A stretch of DNA of 64,000 nucleotides, taken from Owenia fusiformis (lineage: Eukaryota > Annelida > Polychaeta > Sabellida > Oweniidae). Positions 1 to 13,100 of the stretch are shown one piece after another. The stretch's first letter is position 1; each line of letters opens with the position of its first letter. Under the pieces are notes generated by a model. The model worked only from the letters and a program-made list of their open reading frames with translations. It did not search any database and had not been told where the DNA came from. Made by a program: the position numbers and the translations under genes. The stretch is from NCBI GenBank assembly GCA_903813345.2, contig CAIIXF020000011.1, forward strand, positions 34,216,166-34,280,165, written 5' to 3'.

Positions 1-436
1 TTACTATAACTCGAAAAGTAGTGGAGCGATTTTGTTCATATTCGGTATGTGAATACTGTAAGCATGGCACACTGTCTAATGACACTTTTGGTAGAAGGTG
101 GCCATTTTGAAAAATGGTGGACATTTTGAAAAATGGCTGCCATTTTAACTTATTTTACTATAATTCGAAAAGTAGTGGAGCGATTTTGTTCATATTTGGT
201 ACGTGAATACGTATCAGCATGGCACACTGTCTAATGACAGGCGGCCATTTTTCAAAATGGCCACCATTTTAACATTTTTTACTATAACTCGAAAAGAAGT
301 GGAGCGATTTTGTTCATATTTGGTATGTGAATATTATAAGCATGGCACACTGTCTAATGACACTTTTGGTAGAAGGTGCCCGTTTTGAAAAATGTTCGAT
401 GGGATTCGCTACGCTTTGGCGTTGCCGTTGTTCTGG
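1..436 (+). mobile_element. Helitron-like element, 3' end with ~120-155 bp satellite
   Basis: Three imperfect tandem units begin near 3, 159 and 280 (each starts ACTATAA.TCGAAAAG and contains AGCATGGCACACTGTCTAATG and short inverted GGCCATTTT/AAAATGGCC blocks). They are followed by a unique tail. The tail has a GC-rich hairpin, GCTACGC (408-414) - loop TTTG - GCGTTGC (419-425), then 10 bases ending in CTGG at 433-436 and a T. A 3' hairpin about 10 nt before CTRR followed by T is the hallmark of Helitron 3' ends, and internal satellites are known in non-autonomous Helitron-like elements. The same tail and satellite recur inverted at 63482-64000, and homology stops just after CTGG-TT. The 5' end lies outside the window. 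The Helitron assignment is inferred. Confidence 0.6.
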
Positions 437-1194
437 TTTTTTCTGGAAAGCATCCTTGTTGCATCTTGTTTTATAGTGAATTAGATATGAATGGTAGTCA
501 ATCCAGTGTTGTTGAGAAACTTAGAGAAGAAGTAAAATTGAAAAGGTGGCAATTTTCTTGATATATCAACATTTCCTGGAGTTACAATTGATCTCTTACC
601 AGATTTACTAAAAGAAGACAATGTAACAAAACGATAATTTCTTGAAAAAAAGAGAAGGGAATACACACATGCATCCATGCTTTATTCTGTACCATGCAGA
701 AAACAACATGGGCAGCATTTTCAAAAATGTTTTCTTGAAGCATCACCTTAATTAAATGGCATATTAAGTAATTCAAAGTCAGTTTATACTAAACTGTTTA
801 TATTGGCCTATTTAGACTAAATATATTATCCGCTTGAGTCTTAATTTCTTACTTGCATTGATTTAATTACTCTCTACATTACATAATACTAATAGTATAG
901 TGTATGTTGTACTCCTGACCCTGTAACCTAAATAATCACACTTGATAAACTGTGATATTTCTAATCATATAAAACCTTACAGTAGAATTATGCAATAACA
1001 GTATAAAGAGCTGTGCTAGGTGGTATAAAGGTATGTGAAATCAGGAGCTATACATAAAATAACAGGACTATAAAGGTATTTTCTCATAAAGGAGTAGTGA
1101 ATATTATGGAAGTGTACATGAGTGGTAGTATACATATCTATATGTAAATGTAATTTATATCCATGGATTCATCATTTTCATTTCCAGGTTCAAG
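437..1194. other. Intergenic, upstream of the P450 gene
   Basis: AT-rich sequence between the Helitron-like tail and the P450 start. The last bases before the ATG include TTTCCAGGTTCAAG, which could be an acceptor for an untranslated 5' exon. I see no convincing promoter box, RNA gene or ORF. Confidence 0.4.
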
Positions 1195-4100
1195 ATGAAT
1201 ATACTTGGTCTGATTGAAGTGTCCAACACATTGTTGTTTGTCGTCTGTATTATAGTGGCACTATACATGTAAGTATGCAGGTTTATATAAAGTATGCATT
1301 ATTTAAGTATTTAAGCTCTCAGACTCGGTGCAATGTGGAATGACCATTCTTTGGAGGTATTGCTAAATCCATAATTTGCACAAGATGCATGTCATTGAGT
1401 GTTAATTTTAGGAAACAATGCCTGAAAGGAATGGTCATTCAACAATGCATTGAGTCTTGGGCTAAAATTCTTTTCACACTGCAAAGTATTTTCTACAATA
1501 TCACTTAAAAGATAAATAATCACAAGTTGGCAAAACATCAATTTCAATCTGTAGGGTTAAGTTATCACATTGACAACCATATAAGGAATTACCTCGGATG
1601 CAATTTTCCATTTTTATCTATAGCCTACCTAAAGATGGAACTACTTTCTTTGCATTTTAGCTACCTAACATGGACTCACAGTATCTGGTCTTCCCAAGGA
1701 ATAAAGGGACCTACCCCTTATCCAGTAATAGGGACATTATTACAAAACCTAAAAATGGTGAGCCTCTTGAAGTTGAAACTAGAGCTGTCACTCATTGGGA
1801 AGCTTAATACAAAGGGGCATGGGACGGCAATGTGTAGCCATAAGCAATTATCAAAGCAATACTACATAAAAAACATATAAAAATATTTGGTATCACAATG
1901 ATTTCAAAATGTTACATGACACCATTATCTTATATTAGAAGACTAAAAGTGTAGAAAATCATTCAGAAAATCTATCAATAGGCTATACTGAGCATGATAT
2001 TCTATTTATATTTCCATGTTTTATTTTACAGGGGCTTCCTATGGGAGATAAAGCAATTTATGACAAGTTTGCAGATGAAAAAGTTGTTGGGTAAAATGCC
2101 TTCAATCATTGATTAATCATGATGGCCTCATGCTTTCCATGGTGAAAAATAGACCTTTAGAACCTTTTTGGAATTCAGGAATATCTATTAACTAAATGAA
2201 GTTTTATTTATGATATCATCAGGAGTTTCATAGTTACAAGTGGATAAGCAGGTTTATCAATTTAATCCTGAGAAATATACCCCTGGTTTGAAATAGAATT
2301 GATAAGAAGCTGAACTCACAGAACTAGATCTACTTTATTGAGCACATTGCATATATGGTTCTATTTACTCTAATTTTATTGAAATATTTGTTTCTTGGTC
2401 ACTTTGATTAGTCTATATTCATATGGGGTATTATTTAGGCTATATTTCATGCAAAAAGACTTATTGGGATCTTCCAGAAATTGAACTTACTTTATAATTT
2501 CAGATTGTATGATGGTAGGAAACCAAACCTGATGGTAAAAGATGCAGAACTATTGAAGAAGGTTCTTGTAAAGGATTTCCAATATTTCATCAATAGAAGG
2601 GTATGTTGGTATGTTAGTTAAAAGACAATAATTAAATGGCTTCTCAAATGGCCTTTTGTGGGAAATTATCTGACACTCTTGGCATACAAAGGGTTAAACA
2701 TACCAAAAGTATTAACTAAAGCAATAGATAATGCTGTTTACCAATAAACTAGATGCCAGTAAATGGAGTAGAAATAATTTTCAAAATTCAGTCAAAGTAA
2801 TATCATATCTGAAATAGACATGTAAAAGTACATCTAGAAATGTGGTTTTAAAAATTGTTTCTCAACTTTGAATATTTAATTTTCTTTGAAAATGTGACTT
2901 CTAGGTTGAGAAGATTCCTCATAGACCCCATGTTATAAAATCATAAAAAGCGAAATATCTTTTCTTGTATTGAACGGATAATATTTTCTTTTACTGGACA
3001 TATTTTAATTTGTATAAATTATTGTGTCAACTGATCTCATAGTTTATGGAAGACTTTTTATTCTAAGGCAGCACCCCCACTACTGATGGCCTTCAGCCTC
3101 ATTCGTAAATCAATTCAATTAACCGCGAAGACATTTTCTCAACCAATCAGTTAAAAAAAAATGCCAATATCACACCGGAATACCCTGACAACGGTAAAGT
3201 CAGATACCGTTATCACAGCGGACGTAACTGTCGCTTCAACTCTTTAATCACTCTCATTTCATGGGACCTTATTGTCGCTGATTCTGTGCATGTATTAAGC
3301 TCTTGTGATGATGTATTATATGAAATACCAATTTTGATCAAATGTGGTTGTGAATCACCTCAATATACCATCTTCCATATCGTCAATGACAACGGAATCT
3401 GAATTTCAAATAATCAATTGTTATTTGTATTGTATAGATAGATTTTTATTTCCATTCTACCAAAGGAATTTAATCTAGATGCTCTATTTAACATGCAGTT
3501 AATGTAATGAAAATCGAATCAAATAGGAACCTGTAGCCGCCATATGTGACAATGACAACGGTATCTGACTTTACTGTTGTCAGGGTATTCCAGTGTGAAT
3601 ATAAAGAAAATGTTCCCTCTTTCAAGGTTTGCTCTGTAGGTTTCTCTTTAATCTTTAAAGAAGCTAGGTCAAACAAATCCAAAGTGTAACATATGAGTGA
3701 AATTACATTTTTGAGATCTTCAGATTGATAACACTTCATTTCATATGTATTGGAAATATCAATGATTACAGTACATATTATCTTTATTGGTTTGATGTTT
3801 TGCAGGATATGGGTGGTCTTGAATTAGGAAAAGAATTCAAGAGGATGCTTACAGGTCTTAAGAATGATGAATGGAAAACTGCTAGGAGCATTATTAGTCC
3901 AACATTTAGCAGTGGCAAAATTAAACGAGTAAGTTCAATCAACATCAAAGAAAACACATTTCTATTGCCTAAATAGACGTTATTTAATAGGAGGGATGGA
4001 ATATTAATTTTATTCTAAAGATGATATCGGCTGATACTACTACTTGTACAGTAGATCTGGTCCAAGATATTTTGAACATAAATTCTATATTAGTACTTTG

Positions 4101-7100
4101 GAACAATATACTTTATTATAGTATAATCATGAATTATTCAAAGTGTGTGGAGCACCTGACAAATACATTTGTCTTTAGCAGGTTGAATTTCAGTAAAGGA
4201 TCACGAGTTATACAAAGAATGAATAGGGGGGGGGGGGGTTAATGCATTTTGCTTGTTTTTACATCTTTAAAACAGTAGAACACAATAATCCAAAAATATA
4301 TTTCTCATTTAATAAAGATCTTGGACAAACACATCTCTTGAAAGCCCATGATAAAACATTTCATTGTATATTGATGTTTTTATTAGCATCAGCAAAAACT
4401 CCACCATTTATTCTACATATAACTTGTTGTCCTTTCTTAATAATTCAGCCAACATAAAAATTCTTCAAAAGGCTGTATCATATAAGATGTTAGAAATCCC
4501 AGAATTCCTTGCAGTGCAACATGTAAACCCCATACATTTATTTCAAATTTAGATGGTGGCACAAATCAATGCAAGTAACAATGGTTTGCTAAAAGTATTG
4601 GAGGAAAAAGCGGCTGCTGATGAGATGTTTGAAATAAAACAGTGAGTTGACTTATTTTACTTCATATGAGGGCTGGTGAAGTCCAGTAGTTGGGTTTCCA
4701 AATGAAAATTTGCCTTTTCATAGTTTATTTGGTTAAGGCCCCTTAATGCTAAAACTGTTAGAAATGTAAAATAAATATAGAATGAAATAAAAACATCTAA
4801 CCAGGAAAATTAAAAAAACATGGCAGAGTCATGTAAAACCAAGACAAGAGTTACATGATTTTGCCACATTGTTCCTGTTCTGCCACAGTTTGCCCCGTGT
4901 AAAAGTGGAGTAAAATCAAGAGTGCCATCTCTTGTTTTTACAACAACATGCCACGCCACACATGGGGCAAAACGAAGCGAACTAAAGTGAAGTAAAGTAA
5001 GAACATGTGCTCTTTTTCGCCACGCATGTAAAACATGGGTTTTTTCCTAAGGGCAAAAACTGAAAAAGTTCAGGCATTTCGTGGCAAAGTGTGGCGGCTA
5101 AATGAACAATTGCCAATTAAGAAAAAAACAAGCAAACAAACTCAGTAGGATATTTTGTTTAAATTTTGCCATTTTAACATGTTAACCTGCAGTATGAATG
5201 TGCTCAGATTAGAAAATAATAAATTGCTATATTTAGAAATAAAAAACAACAACTTTTTCTTGTTCCAGTAGAATTATTGATCAATAATTGAAAATGTTTA
5301 TTTACATAAGCTTGCTTTTAAGATTGCATTTGTTTAGTGATAGTTTTCTGAATAAAGTAAATCATCATATCTTATATGCAATATGGATTAATAGAATTAC
5401 AATTCCAGTACCTATATTATACCAGTGCTAATAGAGTATCATTCAGAATTAAAACAGATTTCTGGTACAACAAACGCCGAATATGTAAAACCCTCAACCA
5501 CGGGTTCAACTACAGGTTCAATTTAATTACATGTTCAACTATAGGTTTAATTTTCAACTAAACTGACAAACTACAGGTTCAATTAAATAACAACTTAGCT
5601 TCGAACTACGGGTTCAACTATAGCTTCAATTTTCAACTAAACTGACAAACTACAGGTTCAACTATAGGTTCATTGAATAACATATAAAACTCTCAACTAT
5701 GGGTTCATCTATAGGTTCTATTCAATTACATGTAAAACCCTCAACTACGGGTTCAACTGTAGGTTCAATTCAACTATATGTAAAACTCTCAACTACGGGT
5801 TCAATTCAATTCCATGTAAAATAGAATGAAATAAAAACATCTAACCAGGAAAATTAATGAGCAGAAGTTAGTCCCTCTATTTTCTCTTAAATGTACTACA
5901 TTTCATGTTAATTCATGTAACCACAATTATCCATACTTATACACAATGGGAAAAACATGGCAGAGTCATGTAAAACCAAGACAAGAGTCACATGATTATG
6001 CCACATTGATCCTGTTCTGCCAAAGTTTGCCCCGTGTAAAAGTGGAGTAAAATCAAGAGTGCCATCTCTTGTTTTTACAACAACATGCCACGCCACACAT
6101 GGGGCAAAACGAAGCGAACTAAAGTGAAGTAAAGTAAGAACATGTGCTCTTTTTCGCCACGCATGTAAAACATGGGTTTTTTCCTAAGGGCAAAAACTGA
6201 AAAAGTTCAGGCATTTCGTGGCAAAGTGTGGCGGCTAAATGAACAATTGCCAATTAAGAAAAAAACAAGCAAACAAACTCAGTAGGATATTTTGTTTAAA
6301 TTTTGCCATTTTAACATGTTAACCTGCAGTATGAATGTGCTCAGATTAGAAAATAATAAATTGCTATATTTAGAAATAAAAAACAACAACTTTTTCTTGT
6401 TCCAGTAGAATTATTGATCAATAATTGAAAATGTTTATTTACATAAGCTTGCTTTTAAGATTGCATTTGTTTAGTGATAGTTTTCTGAATAAAGTAAATC
6501 ATCATATCTTATATGCAATATGGATTAATAGAATTACAATTCCAGTACCTATATTATACCAGTGCTAATAGAGTATCATTCAGAATTAAAACAGATTTCT
6601 GGTACAACAAACGCCGAATATGTAAAACCCTCAACCACGGGTTCAACTACAGGTTCAATTTAATTACATGTTCAACTATAGGTTTAATTTTCAACTAAAC
6701 TGACAAACTACAGGTTCAATTAAATAACAACTTAGCTTAGAACTACGGGTTCAACTATAGCTTCAATTTTCAACTAAACTGACAAACTACAGGTTCAACT
6801 ATAGGTTCATTGAATAACATATAAAACTCTCAACTATGGGTTCATCTATAGGTTCTATTCAATTACATGTAAAACCCTCAACTACGGGTTCAACTGTAGG
6901 TTCAATTCAACTATATGTAAAACTCTCAACTACGGGTTCAATTCAATTCCATGTAAAATAGAATGAAATAAAAACATCTAACCAGGAAAATTAATGAGCA
7001 GAAGTTAGTCCCTCTATTTTCTCTTAAATGTACTACATTTCATGTTAATTCATGTAACCACAATTATCCATACTTATACACAGTGGGAAAAACATGGCAG

Positions 7101-10100
7101 AGTCATGTAAAACCAAGACAAGAGTCACATGATTATGCCACATTGATCCTGTTCTGCCAAAGTTTGCCCCGTGTAAAAGTGGAGTAAAATCAAGAGTGCC
7201 ATCTCTTGTTTTTACAACAACATGCCACGCCACACATGGGGCAAATTGAAGCGAACTAAAGTGAAGTAAAGTAAGAACATGTGCTATTTTTCGCCATGCA
7301 TGTAGAAACATTGGTTTTTTCCTAAGGGGCCCGGTGGAGAGCAAAACATGTTAGAAGCTATCTTTAATGTTATATTGCCATTTTTTTCATGTACAAATGT
7401 TGAGGTCTTAGATTTAGCATATGACTTACATGTTTATGAAAGTTTAGTATTTAATCCTATGGATTTAAATAGATTAATTGGAGAACCTCAAGATAATCCA
7501 CCTGAAGAGCATACGCCAATGAGAAATATTATTGAACAATGTAATTATTTGAATTTAGATCAGCTTAATATTAACCTGGATAAAAGCAATGGTCTTACAT
7601 TTTTACACTTAAATTCCAGAAGTCTTCCAAAGAATAAGTGGAAGTTTGATCTTATGCAGTCATTAACAAAACATTCCTTCTCTGTTATTGCTATGTCTGA
7701 GACATGGCTTAACACGGAAAATGAAGCCAATTTTCAATTAACAGGATATAATTCTGTTTTTAAATCCAGAGTTGGTATTAAGGGAGGTGGAGTTTGTATA
7801 TATATTAAGGAAAATATCATTTTCAAAGAACGTCATGATCTTACAATGAATTTAAATTCCTGTGAAAATGTAACAATTGAAATTACTCCACCTAATGGTA
7901 AAAATACTTTAGTATCTGCTATTTATAAGCCTCCAAATTCTAATTTGGCTATTTTCAATGATGAATTTAATGAATTCTTAAATAAAGTCACATCTGAAAA
8001 AAAGCCAAGTTATTTATTGGGTGATTTTAACTTAGATTTACTTAAAGCAGATGAACATAACTTGACAAATGATTTTTTATGCCATCTATATGAGAACAAT
8101 TTTATGCCCTTAATCTATCGACCAACAAGAATAACTCATAACAGTGCAACTTTGATTGATAATATATTCACGAATGTTAATAATGTGACATCATCAGGTG
8201 TTATACTTTATGACATCTCTGATCATTTTCCAGTATTCTGCACCTCTTCACTTGAAAAACCATCTTATAAAAAAATCAAAATAAGTTATCGTTCATATTC
8301 TGATAAGAACTTAACCAGATTTAAAGATGAAATATGTCTCATGGAATGGACTGATTTAAAACAACAGGACAATGTCAATGAAGCATATTCAATATTTATT
8401 AACAAATTTACTGAGGTGTACAATAGATGTCTCCCAATATTAACTAAAACTGTCAAAACTTACTCTAACTTAGAAAGACCATGGATATCCCTGGGTATTA
8501 TTACTTCAGCTAAGAGGAAAAATAAACTATATATTAAGTTTAAAAAATGTCCAACTGATGAAAATAGACTCACTTACACTAATTATAAAAATAGACTTAA
8601 TCATATTATCAGGAATGCAGAAAAGCTTCATTATAAGAAAAAATTTGAAATTAGCAATGGCAATATAAAAAAGACCTGGGATGTAATAAACTCTATTTTG
8701 AAACGTAAACAACATAAGAAGATCCTTAATGATAATTTTATCCATGAAGGAAGAAAAATTGATGATGGAAAATCCATAGCAGACAATTTTAATAATTTTT
8801 TTAGCACAATTGGTGAAAAGCTAGCTAATGAAATTAACTCGGATAAAGACCCACTTGATAATGTTAATAAAATCGAACGTAATATTAATTCAATTTTCTT
8901 GGCACCTGTTGATGTTAATACTGTCCAAAATCAAATCAAGAACTTAAAGGACTCAGCCGCAGCCATTGATGATATTAAACCAAAGGTTGTTAAAGTATTA
9001 CATGATCATATAGCTGATCCTCTTACTTTCATTTATAACCTCTCTATGACCACAGGTATTTTTCCTGAAGAACTTAAACTTGCTAAAGTTATTCCAATTT
9101 TCAAAAAGGGGGAACATGATAAATTCACAAACTATAGACCAATATCTATTTTAAGTGTATTTGCTAAGATGTTTGAAAAAATAATGCATGACAAAGTATC
9201 TACTTTTTTAGAGAAATATGAATTATTGTATTTACACCAGTACGGCTTTCGGAAACATAGATCAACTTACATGGCACTCCTAGAATTTATTGAAAATGTC
9301 AGACATTCATTAGATAACAAAGAATATTGTATCGGAATATATTTGGATCTATCAAAAGCTTTTGATACTGTTAATCATGCAATATTACTTAAAAAAATGG
9401 AACATTATGGTATAAGAGGAATTGCACTTTCATGGTTTTCATCTTATTTATCAAATCGAAAAATGAAAACTGAATACTCTAAAAGTTTATCCGAGAAATA
9501 TTTGTCTGAAGAAGCAATCGTTAACTGTGGAGTACCCCAAGGGTCTGTTCTAGGCCCCCTCCTATTTATCATATTTGTAAATGATTTCTATCTAGTTTCT
9601 GATAAACTCAAACTGGTGATTTATGCGGATGACACTAATATATTATGTAGTGATTCCAATCTTGATAATTTGACCACAACCGTAAATTCTGAACTGTGTG
9701 ACATCAATGATTGGTTGTTGGCCAATAAACTCACTTTAAATGTTAAGAAAACAAAATACATGGTCTTTGGAAATAAAAGAAATATATCTGTGAACAATGA
9801 AATAAAAATTGCAAATTCTAACCTTGAAAAAGTAGATGAGATAGGATTCCTGGGAGTAATTATTGATTCAAAATTATCTTGGGCTCCCCATATCAATGCT
9901 CTTCATAGAAAAGTTTCAAATGTTATAGGAATGTTATATCGAACAAATTATGCTCATACTTTAAATTCAAAGATGATAATATATAACTCTCTGATTTTTT
10001 CTCATCTTAATTACTGTAATATTTTATGGGGAAATGCTTTTAAGAATCTATTAAATAAACTACTGATATTGCAAAAGAAATTTGTTAGATTAATAACAAA

Positions 10101-13100
10101 TTCAGATAGATTAGCTCACACATTCCCAATTTTTCAAGATCTTAAAATACTTAATATTTATCATATTCACACAATCCAAACTGTTTCATTCATGAAAAAA
10201 GTTATAAGCAAATCTGTACAGTTCCCTTCAAAATTATACGATCACTATTTCAAAACTAGAGAAAACATACATCAACGTATAACTCGATTTGGTCATAACT
10301 TAGATATTCCTAAACATAGAACCAGAATTGGTGAAAATTCTATTAAGGTCCATGGTTCATATATATGGAATTCCCTCAATGAAGATATTAGAAATAAACC
10401 ATTAAATTCACTCATATCTCGTTTGAAAATTGACCTCCTGAGTACAGAGTAACCAAAACATTTATTTCATTTCTTTATTGTCTCATATTATTGTATTTGT
10501 TTAATATGATTAAAGCTAGAGGATTAGGCATACGTTATGAAAATGCTTATGTTCCCGCCTTATTATTTGCAGACGATATAGTATTGATAGCTGACTCAGA
10601 AGACGAACTTCAGGAAATGCTCAATACTACATCGTCCTTTGGAATAAAATGGGGGCTTAACTTTAGTAAAAAGAAATCCAAGGTCATGACGATAGGGAAA
10701 AGAATGAATACTAACAAGCAATGGTTTCTTGGTAATGCTGCAATTGACGAAGTAAAAACATACAAATATCTTGGAACCTTTGTTGATAATCTACTCCATG
10801 ACACATCTCACATTAAAGATTATGTTTCTAAAAAAGCATGCAAAATCAATTCTTATATGCGATATGTACTTGCCAAACATAACAATGTCAACAGGATCAA
10901 CTTTGGTCTAAGTATTTATAATTCTATGTTTACACCAGCCATTACACATGGTTGTGGGGTATGGTGTGTTAATAAGACAACTACAAAAATACTAAATTCC
11001 CTCCAATATAATGCTGGAAGGGCAATTTTGAATCTAAAGTGTAAACCGGCTACATGTGCTCTTTTGGCAGAATTAGGCTGGGAACCATTAACTACAAGCA
11101 TTGAAAACAAACAGATCAATTATTTTAGCTACCTTGTAAAAAATGATAGGAATGATCTTTTAAACATTGTTTTTCAAAGTATGTTAGAACACCATAGGCT
11201 TAATAAAAATTTGTGTTGGCCATATATGAGAAACATCCACTCAATTATGAAAGATAGAGGACTGGATGATGTTATGTTCAGACCTAACACTTCCTGGATG
11301 AAGACATATAAAGCAATCACAAATAGCCAAATGAAAACTGATATATTTGAATCAATAAACGTAAAATCCTCACTAAACGTTTATAAACATGTTAAAATGA
11401 ATTGGGGTCTTGAACGTTACATGCACATTTCAAACGATTTTAGACTTGCTGTTTTAAAGTTTCGAGCTAGGACAGGATGTTTCATGGTTGGTGCAGATTT
11501 GAAAAGATGGGGCCAAGGTGATGGATTATGCAAATTTTGTAATTCAGGGATTGATGATCTTTCCCACCGCCTACTGTTATGCCCATATTTCACCTCCCAT
11601 CGTTCTGTCTTATTTTCTAACTTAAAGAGTGCACTTGAAGGCAATAATGAACATGTTTTTAACCATTTTATATCTCTTAATGTTCAGAGTAAATTACAAT
11701 GGCTACTGGGCAATGATATACATAGTGTTTATGGGCACGAGATTGAAGTTTTAGTAGATAGATGTATCAAACAATTTTTATCTAATGCATTTGTTTCACC
11801 CTAATCTCAATGAATATGTTTTGTATTTTATGTACATTTTTGTAAGAGCACCCAGTATTGGTGTGCCACCGTTTTAAAGGTGTAATAAATAAATAAATAA
11901 ATAAATAAATATTGTATTTATATTATATTATTGTATTGACCTATGTACCACTTTAAATGTTCACAGTTTATCATGTTTATTGTAAATTTAATTATGGGCA
12001 GTCATACACCCCCTGGGGTGTCATAGCCTGTATAATGTTGTAATTTTTGTAATGAAAACTGAAATAAATTATTTTGAAATTGAATTGAATTGAGATAAAT
12101 TGTGGGTTAGCACAAGTGTAAAAGAGGAAAGGCCAAAAAGTATTACAAAACACAGAAAGCAAAAGAATTACCAAAAAGCACAACCAATCATAAGAAAATA
12201 CAATTCTTATATCTCAAACTGTGGTGTAGGCCTAACACAAAAAGAAAAAAAACCTTTACCACACTCTCCACCATTCATGGTTCATTATCACAATCCAGAA
12301 TCACAATACATTTCAATCATATTTTATGAATTAAGGAACCTAGCTGACTGTACCATGAATATGATTGCATCTGTCGCCTTTGGAATCAAGATGGATGGAG
12401 ACAGTGAATCTGATAAGGAACTCAGGGAACAATTTGCAACGATTTCTGGCAGATTCAGCAATATACCTAAAAGAAGGATCTTTGTAATAATAGGTATTAT
12501 TTTCTTCTATCCAACTTACCAAATTGTATTTTGAGGCTGATTAGAATGTCATTAAAGCTGGACTACGCTCCGAAACGCAATCTTGGGTTGTTTCGGGGGT
12601 GAACTTTATAATTTTGAGCTTAATGAAAGATTATAGAATGATGAACAAATGGGGCAAATCTTGTGTAGAAATACTTACGATAAATGTGTCATTTCAAAGA
12701 TTTTTCATTGAATTTGCTTCGATCGGTGCCGGCGATATGATTTTGGAAAGGTTTCTAAATGAAGAACGTGACGTCACTTCCGAATCATAGCATTCAAAAT
12801 AAGTAGCGTTTAATTACTTCCTCCTTTCATAATAATACGGTGGTGTAGCGGGTAGAATCCTCGCTGAGCACGCGGGAGGCCCGGGTTCGAATCCCGCCCT
12901 AGCCTTTTTATTTTTTTAACTAAATGATTGTTCTTTGATATTACGCAGAAAAAAACAATTTTTATTTACATAAACTTTATATTAGAGCTTGAAAATGTAA
13001 AAACAATATATGTCAACATATTGCGTTTTGGAGCGATGTGCAGGTTTAAGAGAATTCATGAATTTAGTCAATCCTCAATCTATTGATGTAATTATAGATA

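Noticed and set aside
1527-1880. Open frame overlapping P450 exon 2.
   Set aside because: Only 1661-1757 has splice signals and CYP3 similarity; the rest is intron read through.
5376-6698. Two identical 61-codon frames 1,137 bp apart.
   Set aside because: They are the same position in two tandem units; no coding signal, start context or similarity.
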